64,000 nt of DNA from Thalassotalea ponticola (GCF_041379045.1 NZ_CP166871.1:2418001-2482000), one strand, 5' to 3'; positions 52,509 through 62,426 are shown, counted from the first letter of the stretch. A program made the numbers and translations. Notes: generated by a model not told the origin, from the letters alone.

Positions 52509-53947
52509 CGCAGCTTATCTCCTAACAAAAACTGAAGAGCTTGATCGAGGCGGATATGTGGTAGCGGTATGTGATCGTCTTGACTGTGCATCGGTTTAAA
52601 TGCAGTAAAGCGATACCCTGATTCCGGCCAGTTATCAGCTGAGGGGACTTTTGTCGGCACCGCGCCAGGATATAAAGTTATCACCTCATCGCTATCAGCA
52701 CTGCGCCCTTTGATAACCGCCAACGGCTGCCCCTTGTAATCGGTGGTGCCTTGTTGCGTGGTATTTACCGAGGCAATTGCCAACGACTGCATGTTGATAC
52801 CGTCAAAATTTCGCGATTTTTTCGCTTGATGCACTAGTTGCTCAAGCAACGCTAATAACCTCGGGTGCTGTTCACTAGGAATGTGATCAGCCTTGGTTGC
52901 CGCAAATAATAGCTTGTCAATTTTAGGCGAAAACAGGCGACTTAGCACATTACTTTTACCGTAGTTAAAGCTCTCTAAAATAACCGTAATTGCGCGTTGC
53001 AAATCGTCGAACGCATGACGGCCAAAATTGAGCGATGACAAAGGGTCCATCAACACAATTTGTCGGTCAAATCTGGAAAAGTGTTTTTTGTAAAAGCCTT
53101 TCACCAAGCGTTGCTGATATTCGATATAACGCGCTTGGAGCATGCCTATCATGGTTGAAGGATCGGCTTTTTGATAGGCGCTGTCGTCTAGCGTTGCAAA
53201 AAACGGATACGGTATGAATTGCAAGATAGGTGCCCCTTGATGCTCTCCGGGTAGGATAAACCTGCCGGGTTGAATTATCGACAGTCCATGCTGATTGCGA
53301 AATTGGTGCAGTAACTCGGTATACTCGGCGGCCAGTGAAGCCAACAGCGCCTCGTCGGCTGGCGCAAACGGTGACAGTTCCTCCACCCGTTTTAAAAAGG
53401 CCTCGGCGGCTGAGTAACGGGGCTGTTGATACAGCAAGTCGCGCATCGATTCTGACCATTGCCGATATGACATATCTAGCATTGGTAAATCCAATAACCA
53501 CTCGCCGGGATAATCGGTAATATCGAGGTACAAGGTAGCCGCATCACTGAGGTATTGCTGTACCCCTTGTTTGGCGGTATAGCGGATAGCTAAGCGCAAC
53601 TCACTTATCGTACGCGTTGGCTCTGGCCACTCGGGCGGATCAGCGGCAAGTGCAGCCATTGCCGCTTGGTAATCAAAACGGGCAATGTGTAAATGTTTTT
53701 GATTAACCCGCTTTGCTCCGATAAAGCGTTGACTGGCAACTACGTCAAAAAAATGTAGCGGGAACTCTGCAGATTCGTTTAGTAATTGGTTAACCAAGGA
53801 TGTAATGAAGGCCGTCTTGCCGCTTTGCGATAATCCGGTGACCGCAAGTGATACGTGCTTATCGGCACTTCGGTGCACTAATTCATGTACGTTACCACTT
53901 AACTTGTCGGTAAAGTTTTTGATTGTTTTACTGCTGAAGATTGCCAT
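52505..53947 (-). CDS. ycjX: YcjX family P-loop protein
   Basis: 480 residues; GTPase-like protein with Walker A in VTGLSQSGKTAF near residue 45 and DITDYPGEWLLDLPML as the switch region. Linked to the phage-shock (envelope-stress) regulon in enterobacteria. ATG 53947 (MAIFSSK) is preferred to a TTG 12 bases upstream; ribosome site weak. Heads the ycjX-ycjF pair. Confidence 0.9.
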   Translation of the reverse strand: MAIFSSKTIKNFTDKLSGNVHELVHRSADKHVSLAVTGLSQSGKTAFITSLVNQLLNESAEFPLHFFDVVASQRFIGAKRVNQKHLHIARFDYQAAMAALAADPPEWPEPTRTISELRLAIRYTAKQGVQQYLSDAATLYLDITDYPGEWLLDLPMLDMSYRQWSESMRDLLYQQPRYSAAEAFLKRVEELSPFAPADEALLASLAAEYTELLHQFRNQHGLSIIQPGRFILPGEHQGAPILQFIPYPFFATLDDSAYQKADPSTMIGMLQARYIEYQQRLVKGFYKKHFSRFDRQIVLMDPLSSLNFGRHAFDDLQRAITVILESFNYGKSNVLSRLFSPKIDKLLFAATKADHIPSEQHPRLLALLEQLVHQAKKSRNFDGINMQSLAIASVNTTQQGTTDYKGQPLAVIKGRSADSDEVITLYPGAVPTKVPSADNWPESGYRFTAFKPMHSQDDHIPLPHIRLDQALQFLLGDKLR

Positions 53948-54000
53948 ATGTTGTACCAAACGACAGACGATTTGTTGTTATTGATAAACAACTATAAAAC

Positions 54001-54025
54001 AAAAAAGCTGCTACGCAGCTTTTTT
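54001..54025 (-). terminator. Terminator of the pspABC operon
   Basis: AAAAAAGCTGC (54001-54011) pairs with GCAGCTTTTTT (54015-54025) over a TAC loop, 20 bp after pspC. Confidence 0.88.
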
Positions 54026-54044
54026 TCATAAATAACAACTTGTG

Positions 54045-54464
54045 CTACAAGCGATTGATTTCTCTCGATACAGTGTACTGTGACGATGTTACGTATCGCT
54101 CAATAGCCTGTAGTTCTTGCTCGAGACTATTAAACTTATGGCAAATGTCTCTTACCGCTTGTTTGGGCGTTTCCCCTGCTTGCCACACTTTCGCTTTCAC
54201 TTTAATCGACTCGTTGATAACGTCGTCATCGACAAAGTTTTTGGCGTTGCCGTGAGCAGCTAGGTGGCTTGGCTTCTTATCTAAAATAAACCATCCGGCA
54301 ATGTACAACAAGATAAACCAACCCATACCAAACAGGACACCCGAGACCACCAGAATACGCACTAACCACACTTCCCAGCCAAAGTATTGAGCTAAACCTG
54401 CACACACACCAGCTATTTTGCCTTTTTGCGGATCTCGAAATAACTCGCCTCTTGCCTTACTCAT
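54045..54464 (-). CDS. pspC: Phage shock protein C
   Basis: 139 residues; inner-membrane sensor that with PspB frees PspF from PspA. The PspC domain is residues 8-70 (LFRDPQKGKIAGVCAGLAQYFG, LVRILVVSGVLFGMGWFILLYI) followed by a cytoplasmic or periplasmic coiled-coil tail. ATG 54464 overlaps the pspB stop (ATGA), and GGAG lies 9 bp upstream. Confidence 0.93.
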   Translation of the reverse strand: MSKARGELFRDPQKGKIAGVCAGLAQYFGWEVWLVRILVVSGVLFGMGWFILLYIAGWFILDKKPSHLAAHGNAKNFVDDDVINESIKVKAKVWQAGETPKQAVRDICHKFNSLEQELQAIERYVTSSQYTVSREINRL

Positions 54465-54691
54465 GCTTTGTTTCTCCACTCTGGTGCTTCTGCATCTAAG
54501 ATAGCCTCAAGCGTTTTTATACGCTCTGCCATTTTGTCCGCAGTCTGCGATAACTCGGTTAGCTGTTGATACTCCTCAGCACTCAATCCCTGGCTTATTT
54601 GACGCTTTGAGCGATAGTGTAATATCAGCCAAATTGGCGCAACAATCACTAAGAATATGATGATCGGTGCCATTAATACATCTGGGTTCAT
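54461..54691 (-). CDS. pspB: Phage shock protein B
   Basis: 76 residues: N-terminal membrane helix (MAPIIIFLVIVAPIWLILHY) and a cytoplasmic helical tail (LSQTADKMAERIKTLEAILD). Works with PspC as envelope-stress sensor. It ends in the 4-bp overlap with pspC and begins 36 bp after pspA. Confidence 0.93.
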   Translation of the reverse strand: MNPDVLMAPIIIFLVIVAPIWLILHYRSKRQISQGLSAEEYQQLTELSQTADKMAERIKTLEAILDAEAPEWRNKA

Positions 54692-54727
54692 AGTGTCTCT
54701 CCTTACCTTTTTTCTGACAGCGCTTTA

Positions 54728-55420
54728 CTATTTCTTTTTCGATGCGGCTTTGGTCGCTTTGCTCGCGCCCTGCATTTTGGCCTTTAACGCTTCCAATTCC
54801 TTATCGATACTGTCATCGCTCTCTAATTCGGCAATTTCATCAGCGAGTGATTTTTTACCCAAATCATATGCATCAACCTGAGATTCCAAATCATCAATTT
54901 TTCTTTCGTAGCGATCAAAACGACTCAATGCGTCATCAACTTTACCGCTGTCTAATTTACTTTTCACTTTCAGGCGTGAACTAGCTGTTTTACCGCGCAT
55001 CACAATGGCTTTTTGACGTGCTTTGGCATCGGCAAGTTTTTCTTGCAGTTGGCCAACCTCGCCTTGAAGTTTAGCAATGTGATCGTCAAAACTCGACAAC
55101 TCTTGTTCCATTGCCTGAGCTGCTTCACTGCACTTATTCTTTTCCATTAGTGCCGCTCTTGCAAGATCATCACGTCCTTTGCTCAGCGCCAACTCGGCTT
55201 TTTCTTGCCAGCTATCGGCTTCTGCCAATGTGCGAGTTAATTGGCGCGTTAGCTCTTTTTTATCAGCCAAGCTGCGCGCCGATGAAGAGCGCACTTCAAC
55301 AAGTGTATCTTCCATCTCTTGAATAATCAGACGAACCATTTTTTCTGGGTCTTCTGCCTTATCAAGTAAGTTATTAATGTTTGAGTTAATGATATCTGTA
55401 AATCTAGAAAAAATACCCAT
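54728..55420 (-). CDS. pspA: Phage shock protein A
   Basis: 230-residue coiled-coil peripheral membrane protein (ESCRT-III/IM30 superfamily) that stabilises damaged inner membrane and inhibits PspF. Begins MGIFSRFTDIINSNINNLLDKAEDPEKM; long coiled coil spans about 30-220. ATG 55420 has GAGGAT 7 bp upstream. Expected to be transcribed from the sigma-54 promoter immediately upstream, activated by PspF from the divergent gene. Confidence 0.95.
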   Translation of the reverse strand: MGIFSRFTDIINSNINNLLDKAEDPEKMVRLIIQEMEDTLVEVRSSSARSLADKKELTRQLTRTLAEADSWQEKAELALSKGRDDLARAALMEKNKCSEAAQAMEQELSSFDDHIAKLQGEVGQLQEKLADAKARQKAIVMRGKTASSRLKVKSKLDSGKVDDALSRFDRYERKIDDLESQVDAYDLGKKSLADEIAELESDDSIDKELEALKAKMQGASKATKAASKKK

Positions 55421-55482
55421 GGTTACATCCTCACAATAAATATTAATGTTATTAATACAAAAAAACGTAGATAACACTTAAC

Positions 55483-55500
55483 ATTCACTTTTAATGCCAA
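55483..55500 (-). promoter_or_regulatory. Candidate sigma-54 promoter of pspA
   Basis: Minus-strand TTGGCATTAAAAGTGAAT resembles the E. coli pspA sigma-54 promoter (TTGGCACGCAAATTGTAT); the -24 element TTGGCA is intact and the -12 element is degenerate, as in that promoter. It is 62 bp before the pspA start. Confidence 0.6.
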
Positions 55501-55624
55501 CTTTAAAAAAAGAGCCAAACCTACTGATTTATATCGTATTTTTACAAAAAGGTAAAAAACACTTCTCTCCTTGCAGTTAATAAAATACACTATTTATTAG
55601 TGAAAAAAACCAATAAGTTCAATC

Positions 55625-56716
55625 ATGAGTCGATTTCAACAACAAGATAACCTAATCGGTCAATCAAATAACTTTCTCGAAGTGCTTGAGCACATCTCAC
55701 AAGTTGCGCCATTGTCCAAGCCGGTACTTATTATAGGTGAACGCGGAACCGGTAAAGAGTTAGTGGCTGCTCGCTTACACTATTTATCGAAGCGATGGGA
55801 TCAAAATTATTTAAAACTCAACTGCGCAGCATTGAATGAAAACTTACTCGAAAGTGAACTATTTGGTCACGAAGGCGGTGCATTTACCGGTGCCAACAAG
55901 CGCCATGAAGGACGATTTGAACGCGCCAACGGCGGCACGCTGTTTCTCGATGAATTGGCCAATACATCGGGATTGATCCAAGAAAAGCTGTTGCGCGTGG
56001 TTGAATACGGTGAATTTGAACGGGTCGGCGGTTCGCGCACGGTTAAAGCCGACGTTAGACTTATTGCCGCCACCAATGAAGACCTGCCAGCTATGGCCGA
56101 ACGGGGCGAGTTTCGCGCTGATTTACTCGATCGACTTGCCTTTGATGTCATTACCTTACCGCCTCTTCGAGAGCGCAAAGAAGACATTATTTTATTGGCC
56201 GAACACTTTGCTATAAACATGGCACGCGAACTAGACTTTGAATTATTCAGCGGTTTTACAGAAAAGGTGAAGAAGCATATGCTTGATTACCACTGGCCGG
56301 GTAACATTCGCGAGTTAAAAAACGTGGTTGAGCGCAGCGTATATCGCCATAACAACCCTCATTTAGCTGTCAGTGAGTTGGTAATAGACCCTTTTGACTC
56401 ACCGTTCAGACCGCAAAAGCGAGTCAAGACAGCTGACCGACAAGTGGGCACAGATAACGACACTAATCATTCAGTTAACGAACAACAAACCGACTCTACA
56501 ACGAGCTCCTCAGCGAATGCGAGTAACACCACTGTCGAGTACCCAGTATCACTCAAAGACTTATCTCAAAACTATGAAACCACGTTGTTAAAAGATGCGC
56601 TAGCGGCATGCCAATTTAACCAAAAGAAAACCGCCGAGGCACTACAATTAACTTATCATCAACTTCGTGGTTATTTAAAAAAATACAATTTACTAGATTC
56701 AAATGAGGCTGACTAA
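55625..56716 (+). CDS. pspF: psp operon transcriptional activator PspF
   Basis: 363-residue sigma-54 enhancer-binding protein without a receiver domain: AAA+ core with Walker A GERGTGKELVA, the sigma-54-contact GAFTGA in HEGGAFTGANKR, Walker B GGTLFLDEL, and a C-terminal Fis-type helix-turn-helix (KKTAEALQLTYHQLRGYL). A low-complexity Ser/Thr/Asn linker (about 270-310) separates them. Held inactive by PspA. Its TAA overlaps the sapA ATG by one base. Confidence 0.95.
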   Translation: MSRFQQQDNLIGQSNNFLEVLEHISQVAPLSKPVLIIGERGTGKELVAARLHYLSKRWDQNYLKLNCAALNENLLESELFGHEGGAFTGANKRHEGRFERANGGTLFLDELANTSGLIQEKLLRVVEYGEFERVGGSRTVKADVRLIAATNEDLPAMAERGEFRADLLDRLAFDVITLPPLRERKEDIILLAEHFAINMARELDFELFSGFTEKVKKHMLDYHWPGNIRELKNVVERSVYRHNNPHLAVSELVIDPFDSPFRPQKRVKTADRQVGTDNDTNHSVNEQQTDSTTSSSANASNTTVEYPVSLKDLSQNYETTLLKDALAACQFNQKKTAEALQLTYHQLRGYLKKYNLLDSNEAD

Positions 56717-58377
56717 TGCTCTGGCTGTGTAACTCAAACGGCTTTATCGCTTGCTGTCAGAGTTTTTTTAAACCTGCGTTGTTTGCCTTGCTGTTCGCGT
56801 TTATCGCTGGTTGCTCAGACGTTGAACAAGCGCCGGTACTCAATGAAGGTATTATTTATTGCAGTGAAGGTGCGCCAAATGCCTTCAATCCGCAGCTGGT
56901 GACATCTGGTACCACCATTGATGCCACGTCGCGACAGCTTTACAATCGATTACTCGACTTTAATGCGCAAAACTACGACAAAGTCCCATCACTGGCAAAG
57001 TCATGGCACGTCACTAAAGACGGACGATACATTACCTTTTATCTGCGTCACGATGTCTCTTTTCACCAAACCGAGTATTTTACCCCGACGCGCACGTTAA
57101 ATGCCGATGATGTAATTTTTAGCTTTAATCGCATTCTCGATGTAAACAACCCGTTTTACAAATCGGCGAAAGGGCAATTTCCATTTTTTCAAAGTATTGA
57201 CTTTGATGCCTTGGTAGACACCATTGAACGAATTGACGATTACACCATAAGGTTTCACTTAAACTACCCTCAAAGCTCTTTTTTAGCGAATTTAGCGGCG
57301 CCGTTTTCGGTGATATTATCTAAGGAGTACGCCGATTATCTGGTTGCCAACCAGTTGCCACTTACGCGTTTGGACTCAATGCCTATTGGCACCGGCCCCT
57401 TTAAGTTTAAAAGCTACCAAGTCGGCTCGTTAATTCGTTACGCGCGTCACGAAAATTACTGGCGTAAAAACGTTCAAATCAAGCAACTGTTGTTTAATAT
57501 TTCACCGCGTAACACCGGCCGTTTAACGAAACTATTTACCCATGAATGCGACGTCATTAGTTACCCGATTGCACTGCAAGAAATTCGTTCGAGAACGGAT
57601 CTTGAGCTAGAGCAAGTGACCTCGTTCAACGTTGCTTACATGGCCTTTAACACACAAAAACCACCGTTTGATAACCCAGTGGTACGCCGCGCCATTGCAC
57701 ATGCGATTAATAAGCAAGCCATCATTAGTGCGGTTTACTTTGACCAAGCCGATATCGCCGATTCCTTGCTGCCCAAAGCGTCTTGGGCTTACGACAGCAC
57801 TATTAATGGCATTGAGTATTCAGTGAGTAAAGCCAAACGACTGTTGCGCGATGCCGGACTAGAAAACGGTTTTCAAATCGACCTTTGGGCAATGCCAGTG
57901 CAACGAGCCTATAACCCCAATGCGCTAAAAATGGCGAAACTCATTCAAGCCGATCTGGCACAAATCGGCGTGACGGTAAATATCGTCCGTTATGAGTGGT
58001 CGACGTTCTTAAAAAAATTAGCGCGTGGCGAGCACCAGTCAGTGCTTATAGGCTGGTTAGCCGATCATCCAGACCCGGATAACTTCTTTTCACCATTGCT
58101 CAGTTGTGCTGCTGTTGAAACCGGTAGTAATCGCGCCCAATGGTGCAATCGAAAATTTGATCGACTACTTAAAAAATCTCTTTTAACCAATGACTTAAGC
58201 GAGCGTCAAGCGCTCTACACTCAGGCACAACAAATGCTGATCCAAGAGATCCCGCTGTTGCCCATTGCCCACGCTAAACGCTCACAAGCAAGGCTAAGTC
58301 ATATCAATGGCAACATCTTAACCGCTATTGGCGGCATTTCGTTTGAAGATGTACACAAGCAAGTGGAGAAACAATGA
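56716..58377 (+). CDS. sapA: Peptide ABC transporter substrate-binding lipoprotein SapA
   Basis: 553-residue SBP_bac_5 (DppA/OppA-like) protein with a lipoprotein signal; the lipobox is FIAGC near residue 33. The mature part has GEGAPN-type N-terminal elements (YCSEGAPNAFNPQLV), LRHDVSFH, PIGTGPFKF and VRRAIAHAINK. Part of sapABCDF, linked to antimicrobial peptide resistance and peptide or polyamine uptake. Synteny pspF-sapA is conserved in Gammaproteobacteria. Confidence 0.92.
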   Translation: MLWLCNSNGFIACCQSFFKPALFALLFAFIAGCSDVEQAPVLNEGIIYCSEGAPNAFNPQLVTSGTTIDATSRQLYNRLLDFNAQNYDKVPSLAKSWHVTKDGRYITFYLRHDVSFHQTEYFTPTRTLNADDVIFSFNRILDVNNPFYKSAKGQFPFFQSIDFDALVDTIERIDDYTIRFHLNYPQSSFLANLAAPFSVILSKEYADYLVANQLPLTRLDSMPIGTGPFKFKSYQVGSLIRYARHENYWRKNVQIKQLLFNISPRNTGRLTKLFTHECDVISYPIALQEIRSRTDLELEQVTSFNVAYMAFNTQKPPFDNPVVRRAIAHAINKQAIISAVYFDQADIADSLLPKASWAYDSTINGIEYSVSKAKRLLRDAGLENGFQIDLWAMPVQRAYNPNALKMAKLIQADLAQIGVTVNIVRYEWSTFLKKLARGEHQSVLIGWLADHPDPDNFFSPLLSCAAVETGSNRAQWCNRKFDRLLKKSLLTNDLSERQALYTQAQQMLIQEIPLLPIAHAKRSQARLSHINGNILTAIGGISFEDVHKQVEKQ

Positions 58378-59405
58378 TGTTGGACTTCACTCTTCGCCGG
58401 CTGAATTTATTATTCTTTACTCTGCTGATGCTGTCGATCGTCGCCTTTAGCTTGAATTACCTGTTTCCCGGGGATGCCTTAATTAATATGTCAGGTGAAA
58501 TCGCGATGAGTGAATCGCGACGACTACAGCTGATCGAGCTCTATCACTTCGATGCAGGAATATTTTCTCAATACATCGCATATATGGGGCAAATATTTTC
58601 CGCCAATTTTGGCGTATCGATGGCAACGTCAGCCCCCATAAGCAGCGAGTTAATGATTCGCCTACCAGCAACAATCGAATTGTGTTTAGCGGCGTTAACA
58701 CTAGCGCTTTTACTGGGCATGCCGCTGGGGTTTGTCGCGGCCATTTTTCACAATAGCCCATTGGATAAAGGCATCTTAGCGTTTGCCATGTTGGGTTATT
58801 CGATTCCAGTATTTTGGTTAGCGCTGATTTTAATTCTCGTATTTTCAATAACTTTATCTTGGCTACCCTCTGCCGGTCAGCTTAACTTACTGTTTGATAT
58901 TGAAACGGTAACCGGCTTTAAGCTAATAGATATTCTGATCAGTGATAGCCCGCATCGAAGCGCCGCCCTTCGCGATGCCTTGCTCCACCTAATACTCCCT
59001 TCGGTCGCTGTCGCATTAGCGCCGATGACCATATTTATTCGATTGGCGCGCACCTCAATGTTGGATGTACTCGATTCAAATTATATCAAAGCAGCCCGTG
59101 CTAAAGGCCTATCAAAGCCGATGATTATTTATCGTCATGGGATCCGCAATGCGCTGGTAGGTATCGTCCGACAAGTCGGTTTACAATTTGCTAATATCGT
59201 CACTATCGCCATGATTGCCGAAGTTATTTTTGCATGGCAAGGCGCTGGCAGTTGGTTGATAGAAAGTATTGAAGCGAGAGATTATACTGCCATTCAAGGC
59301 GGCCTTATAGCGTTGGCCACATTTACTTTTGTGATCAATATCATTGCCGATTTTATGTACGTGGCATTAAACCCATTAGAGCGATATAAAAAGCATGGCG
59401 GCTAA
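58374..59405 (+). CDS. sapB: ABC transporter permease SapB
   Basis: 343 residues with six predicted membrane helices, DppB-type permease. The EAA motif lies in AARAKGLSKPMIIYRHGIRNAL. Overlaps sapA by 4 bp and sapC by 11 bp. Confidence 0.93.
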   Translation: MMLDFTLRRLNLLFFTLLMLSIVAFSLNYLFPGDALINMSGEIAMSESRRLQLIELYHFDAGIFSQYIAYMGQIFSANFGVSMATSAPISSELMIRLPATIELCLAALTLALLLGMPLGFVAAIFHNSPLDKGILAFAMLGYSIPVFWLALILILVFSITLSWLPSAGQLNLLFDIETVTGFKLIDILISDSPHRSAALRDALLHLILPSVAVALAPMTIFIRLARTSMLDVLDSNYIKAARAKGLSKPMIIYRHGIRNALVGIVRQVGLQFANIVTIAMIAEVIFAWQGAGSWLIESIEARDYTAIQGGLIALATFTFVINIIADFMYVALNPLERYKKHGG

Positions 59406-60288
59406 TAATATTTATTTGGAACAAGAGTTTCCATCACCGATAAAACAGTTGTGGTTAACATTTCGCAGTTCACCTATTGCGATCGTCGCTTTCAGTGTCT
59501 ATGTGCTACTGGCCTTTTTGGCCTTAGTTGGCAACTTTATCACCCCTCACGACGTATTAGAGAACAACCTAGATAAGCTTTTACTGCCGCCAGCGTGGAG
59601 TAGCGATGGCGACATCAGCCATTTGCTCGGTACCGATGATTTAGGCCGTGATATGCTGTCGCGACTGATCAGTGGTACGTCGTTAACTTTTGGTTTAAGC
59701 TTTGTCGTGGTGTTTATCGCGATGACGGTCGGCGTGCTGATTGGCTCGTTTTCCGCGATCACTAGGGGGGTGAAAGCCAGCTTTCTAACCCACTTTTTAG
59801 ATGTGATATTATCGATTCCGTCACTGCTATTGGCGATCATTATCGTTGCCATTTTAGGGCCGGGCTTGAGTAATGTTCTGTGGGCGCTTGCACTGGTATC
59901 CATTCCACAATTTGTGCACGTCACTCGCAACGCCATCAAGCAAGAACAAAAAAAAGATTACGTACTGATCCCCATTCTCGACGGGGCGAGTGAAGTTCGG
60001 GTATTGATCACCTCTATTTTCCCTAATATCGTCGACAAACTCATTATTCAAGCAACATTAGCTCAGTCAGCCGCCATATTGGATATTGCCGCCTTGGGCT
60101 TTTTGGGTTTGGGGGCGCCCATCCCTATGCCAGAATGGGGATCGATGTTGGCTACCTCACTTGACTTGTTTTATCTCGCGCCGTGGACCACATATCTACC
60201 GGGACTGGCCATTTTGGTGACGGTAATGGCGACTAATTTAGTCGGCGAAGGATTTCGCCACGCCTTAAAAATTCAAAAAGAAAGCTAA
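59395..60288 (+). CDS. sapC: ABC transporter permease SapC
   Basis: 297 residues, DppC-type permease with an N-terminal region then membrane helices; LLGTDDLGRDMLSRLISG is the family signature and the EAA-like loop is DGASEVRVLITSIFPNIV. Ends one base into sapD (TAATG). Confidence 0.93.
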   Translation: MAANNIYLEQEFPSPIKQLWLTFRSSPIAIVAFSVYVLLAFLALVGNFITPHDVLENNLDKLLLPPAWSSDGDISHLLGTDDLGRDMLSRLISGTSLTFGLSFVVVFIAMTVGVLIGSFSAITRGVKASFLTHFLDVILSIPSLLLAIIIVAILGPGLSNVLWALALVSIPQFVHVTRNAIKQEQKKDYVLIPILDGASEVRVLITSIFPNIVDKLIIQATLAQSAAILDIAALGFLGLGAPIPMPEWGSMLATSLDLFYLAPWTTYLPGLAILVTVMATNLVGEGFRHALKIQKES

Positions 60289-61280
60289 TGAATTTACTAG
60301 ACATTAAAAATTTGAGTATTGAGTTGACCAGCGGTGGAGAAAATATCGTCGCCGTAGACCGCGTGTCATTGGCGCTAAAAGGCAGTGAGTTTCGCGGTTT
60401 GGTTGGTGAATCAGGCTCGGGAAAATCGATACTTGCACAAGCTATCGTTGGTGTGCTCGATGATAAGTGGCACGTGCATGCCGATAAATTTCATTGGCAA
60501 GGTATCGATATATTGCGCTTGCCATTGGAAGAGCGGAGGCAAATCATCAATCGCGATGTAGCGATGATTTTTCAGGAGCCGATAAGCTGTCTCGACCCCA
60601 CCAACACCATAGGCGAAGAAATCGAAGAAGCGCTTGACAGCAGCCAGTTCAGCGGCTTTTTTTGGCAACGAGCCCAACAGCGCAAAGCGGAGATTACGCG
60701 CCTATTTCACAAAGTGGGTATTAAAGATCATCGCGCTTGTATTAACAGCTACCCACATCAATTGAACAATGCGCTATGTCAGCGCGTGATGATCGCCATT
60801 GCCCTAGCGAAAAAGCCTAAGTTACTGATCGCCGACGAGCCGACCGCATCGATGGAAGCGGTAAATCAAAATCAAATATTCCGTTTACTGGCCAGTTTAA
60901 ACCAGCTCAAAAATATGTCGATATTACTGATCAGCCACGAGCTAGAAAAACTGAGCTACTGGACCAAGCATTTGACGGTTATGTACTCGGGGCAATTTGT
61001 TGAGGCCGGCACAACTGAGCAAATTCTAAGCAACCCTTTTCACCCCTATACCCGCGCATTGGTGGCAAGTAGCCCCAGTGGCGGTGAAGGTTATTTACCA
61101 AAACAACCGTTGGAAACGCTACCAGGTAGTATCCCCAGCTTAAGTCATTTACCCATTGGCTGTCGGCTCGGACCGAGATGTCCCAATGCGCAGAAAAAGT
61201 GCGTCAAAGCACCGAGCTTAAAGTCGTACAAAGGTCACCAAGTCAGTTGCCATTTTCCATACACAGGTAAACAACCATGA
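60288..61280 (+). CDS. sapD: ABC transporter ATPase SapD
   Basis: 330 residues. Walker A GESGSGKSILA, Q-loop MIFQEPISCLDP, Walker B LLIADEPT and the oligopeptide-type C-terminal Cys cluster (CRLGPRCPNAQKKC). The ABC signature is degenerate (PHQLNNALCQRVMIAIAL rather than LSGGQ), as also in E. coli SapD. Overlaps sapF by 4 bp. Confidence 0.93.
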   Translation: MNLLDIKNLSIELTSGGENIVAVDRVSLALKGSEFRGLVGESGSGKSILAQAIVGVLDDKWHVHADKFHWQGIDILRLPLEERRQIINRDVAMIFQEPISCLDPTNTIGEEIEEALDSSQFSGFFWQRAQQRKAEITRLFHKVGIKDHRACINSYPHQLNNALCQRVMIAIALAKKPKLLIADEPTASMEAVNQNQIFRLLASLNQLKNMSILLISHELEKLSYWTKHLTVMYSGQFVEAGTTEQILSNPFHPYTRALVASSPSGGEGYLPKQPLETLPGSIPSLSHLPIGCRLGPRCPNAQKKCVKAPSLKSYKGHQVSCHFPYTGKQP

Positions 61281-62077
61281 GCAACCTACTTGAAGTCAAA
61301 AATCTTAGTAAACAATACAAAGTTAAGACTGGTTGGTTCAAGCGTGATAAGAAAACCGTTTTAGAGCCTCTATCGTTTTCGTTAGATAGCAATGAAACGC
61401 TGGCCATTGCAGGCGAAATTGGCTCGGGTAAGTCGACCTTAGCGAAATTATTGGTTGGCGCGGCAAGACCGACAACCGGCGACATTTTTCTCAATGGGCA
61501 GCTGCTTGAAACTGGCAATTTTAAACAGCGTTGCCAACATGTGCGGATGATCTTTCAAAATGCCGGATCAACATTGAACCCAAGCTTAACGATCCGCCAA
61601 CAATTAGAAGAGCCTTTAAAACTCAATACCAAATGGGATGAAGCGGAACGACTTGAGGTGATCAGTTCAACCCTAGAAAAAGTAGGTTTGTTAGCTGACC
61701 ATATGCACTTTTACCCACACATGTTCTCAGGTGGCCAAAAACAGCGTATATCGCTTGCTAGGGCGATTATTTTACAACCTCAAGTCGTTATTCTTGATGA
61801 AGCGTTAACTGCGCTGGATTTGTCGCTGAGAGCGCAGCTAATTAACTTGCTGCTAGAGCTGCAACAGGCGATGGGCTTAACGTATATTCTGATATCTCAT
61901 GATCTTGATGTTATTCAACATTTTAGCGATAAAATTATGATTTTACGCAAAGGTAAAGTAGTTGAATATGGCACCACTGCTGAGGTACTGGCCAACCCCA
62001 AAAACTCCTTTACCCGAAACTTGATGCAAGCTCAGCGCAAAGGGCCGTCTAAAAAATCTAAAAAACACTCGCATTAA
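61277..62077 (+). CDS. sapF: ABC transporter ATPase SapF
   Basis: 266 residues; Walker A GEIGSGKSTLAK, Q-loop MIFQNAGSTLNP, canonical signature FSGGQKQRISLARA, Walker B VVILDEALTALD, H-loop LISHDLD. Pairs with SapD. Final gene of the pspF-sap unit. Confidence 0.93.
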   Translation: MSNLLEVKNLSKQYKVKTGWFKRDKKTVLEPLSFSLDSNETLAIAGEIGSGKSTLAKLLVGAARPTTGDIFLNGQLLETGNFKQRCQHVRMIFQNAGSTLNPSLTIRQQLEEPLKLNTKWDEAERLEVISSTLEKVGLLADHMHFYPHMFSGGQKQRISLARAIILQPQVVILDEALTALDLSLRAQLINLLLELQQAMGLTYILISHDLDVIQHFSDKIMILRKGKVVEYGTTAEVLANPKNSFTRNLMQAQRKGPSKKSKKHSH

Positions 62078-62426
62078 ACAAGGTGAGTTCCGCTCCCTAG
62101 TTAGCGAGTTTAACCTTATTGGTTGCTGCTCTTACTCGGCACTAAATAAGATATTTTATTAGCGCCTGACATAAGCCAACGCTTTAGTCCGGGCTCCACG
62201 CGCTTTGATATCAAATGGGCCAGTCCATGATAAAACCAACCGAGATTATCGGTAATACACGGTTTAATGACAGGCTAAATTAGCGGGTATTGCTCAATCG
62301 CTGGTGTGGCAAAAAAAGGGGTGCATCGCTAATAACTACAGAAACCAATATGATTTCTATTTACCAGCAACAAGTACAGCCGTTGATGCAGCTTAGCATC
62401 GCAGCAATGGCAGTTATCGAAAAATC
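62078..62426. other. Intergenic region between sapF and purF
   Basis: About 350 bp. On the minus strand a stretch 62116-62274 is open for 52 codons with a protein-like reading (ITDNLGWFYHGLAHLI...) but has no start codon near its beginning; it may be the remnant of a lost gene. A plus-strand frame at 62290-62532 runs through the terminator and is not a gene. Confidence 0.45.

Noticed and set aside
60720-60800. SapD as a broken ATPase because its LSGGQ signature is missing
   Set aside because: SapD/DppD-type partners, including E. coli SapD, naturally have degenerate signatures; Walker A and B are intact and SapF supplies a canonical one.
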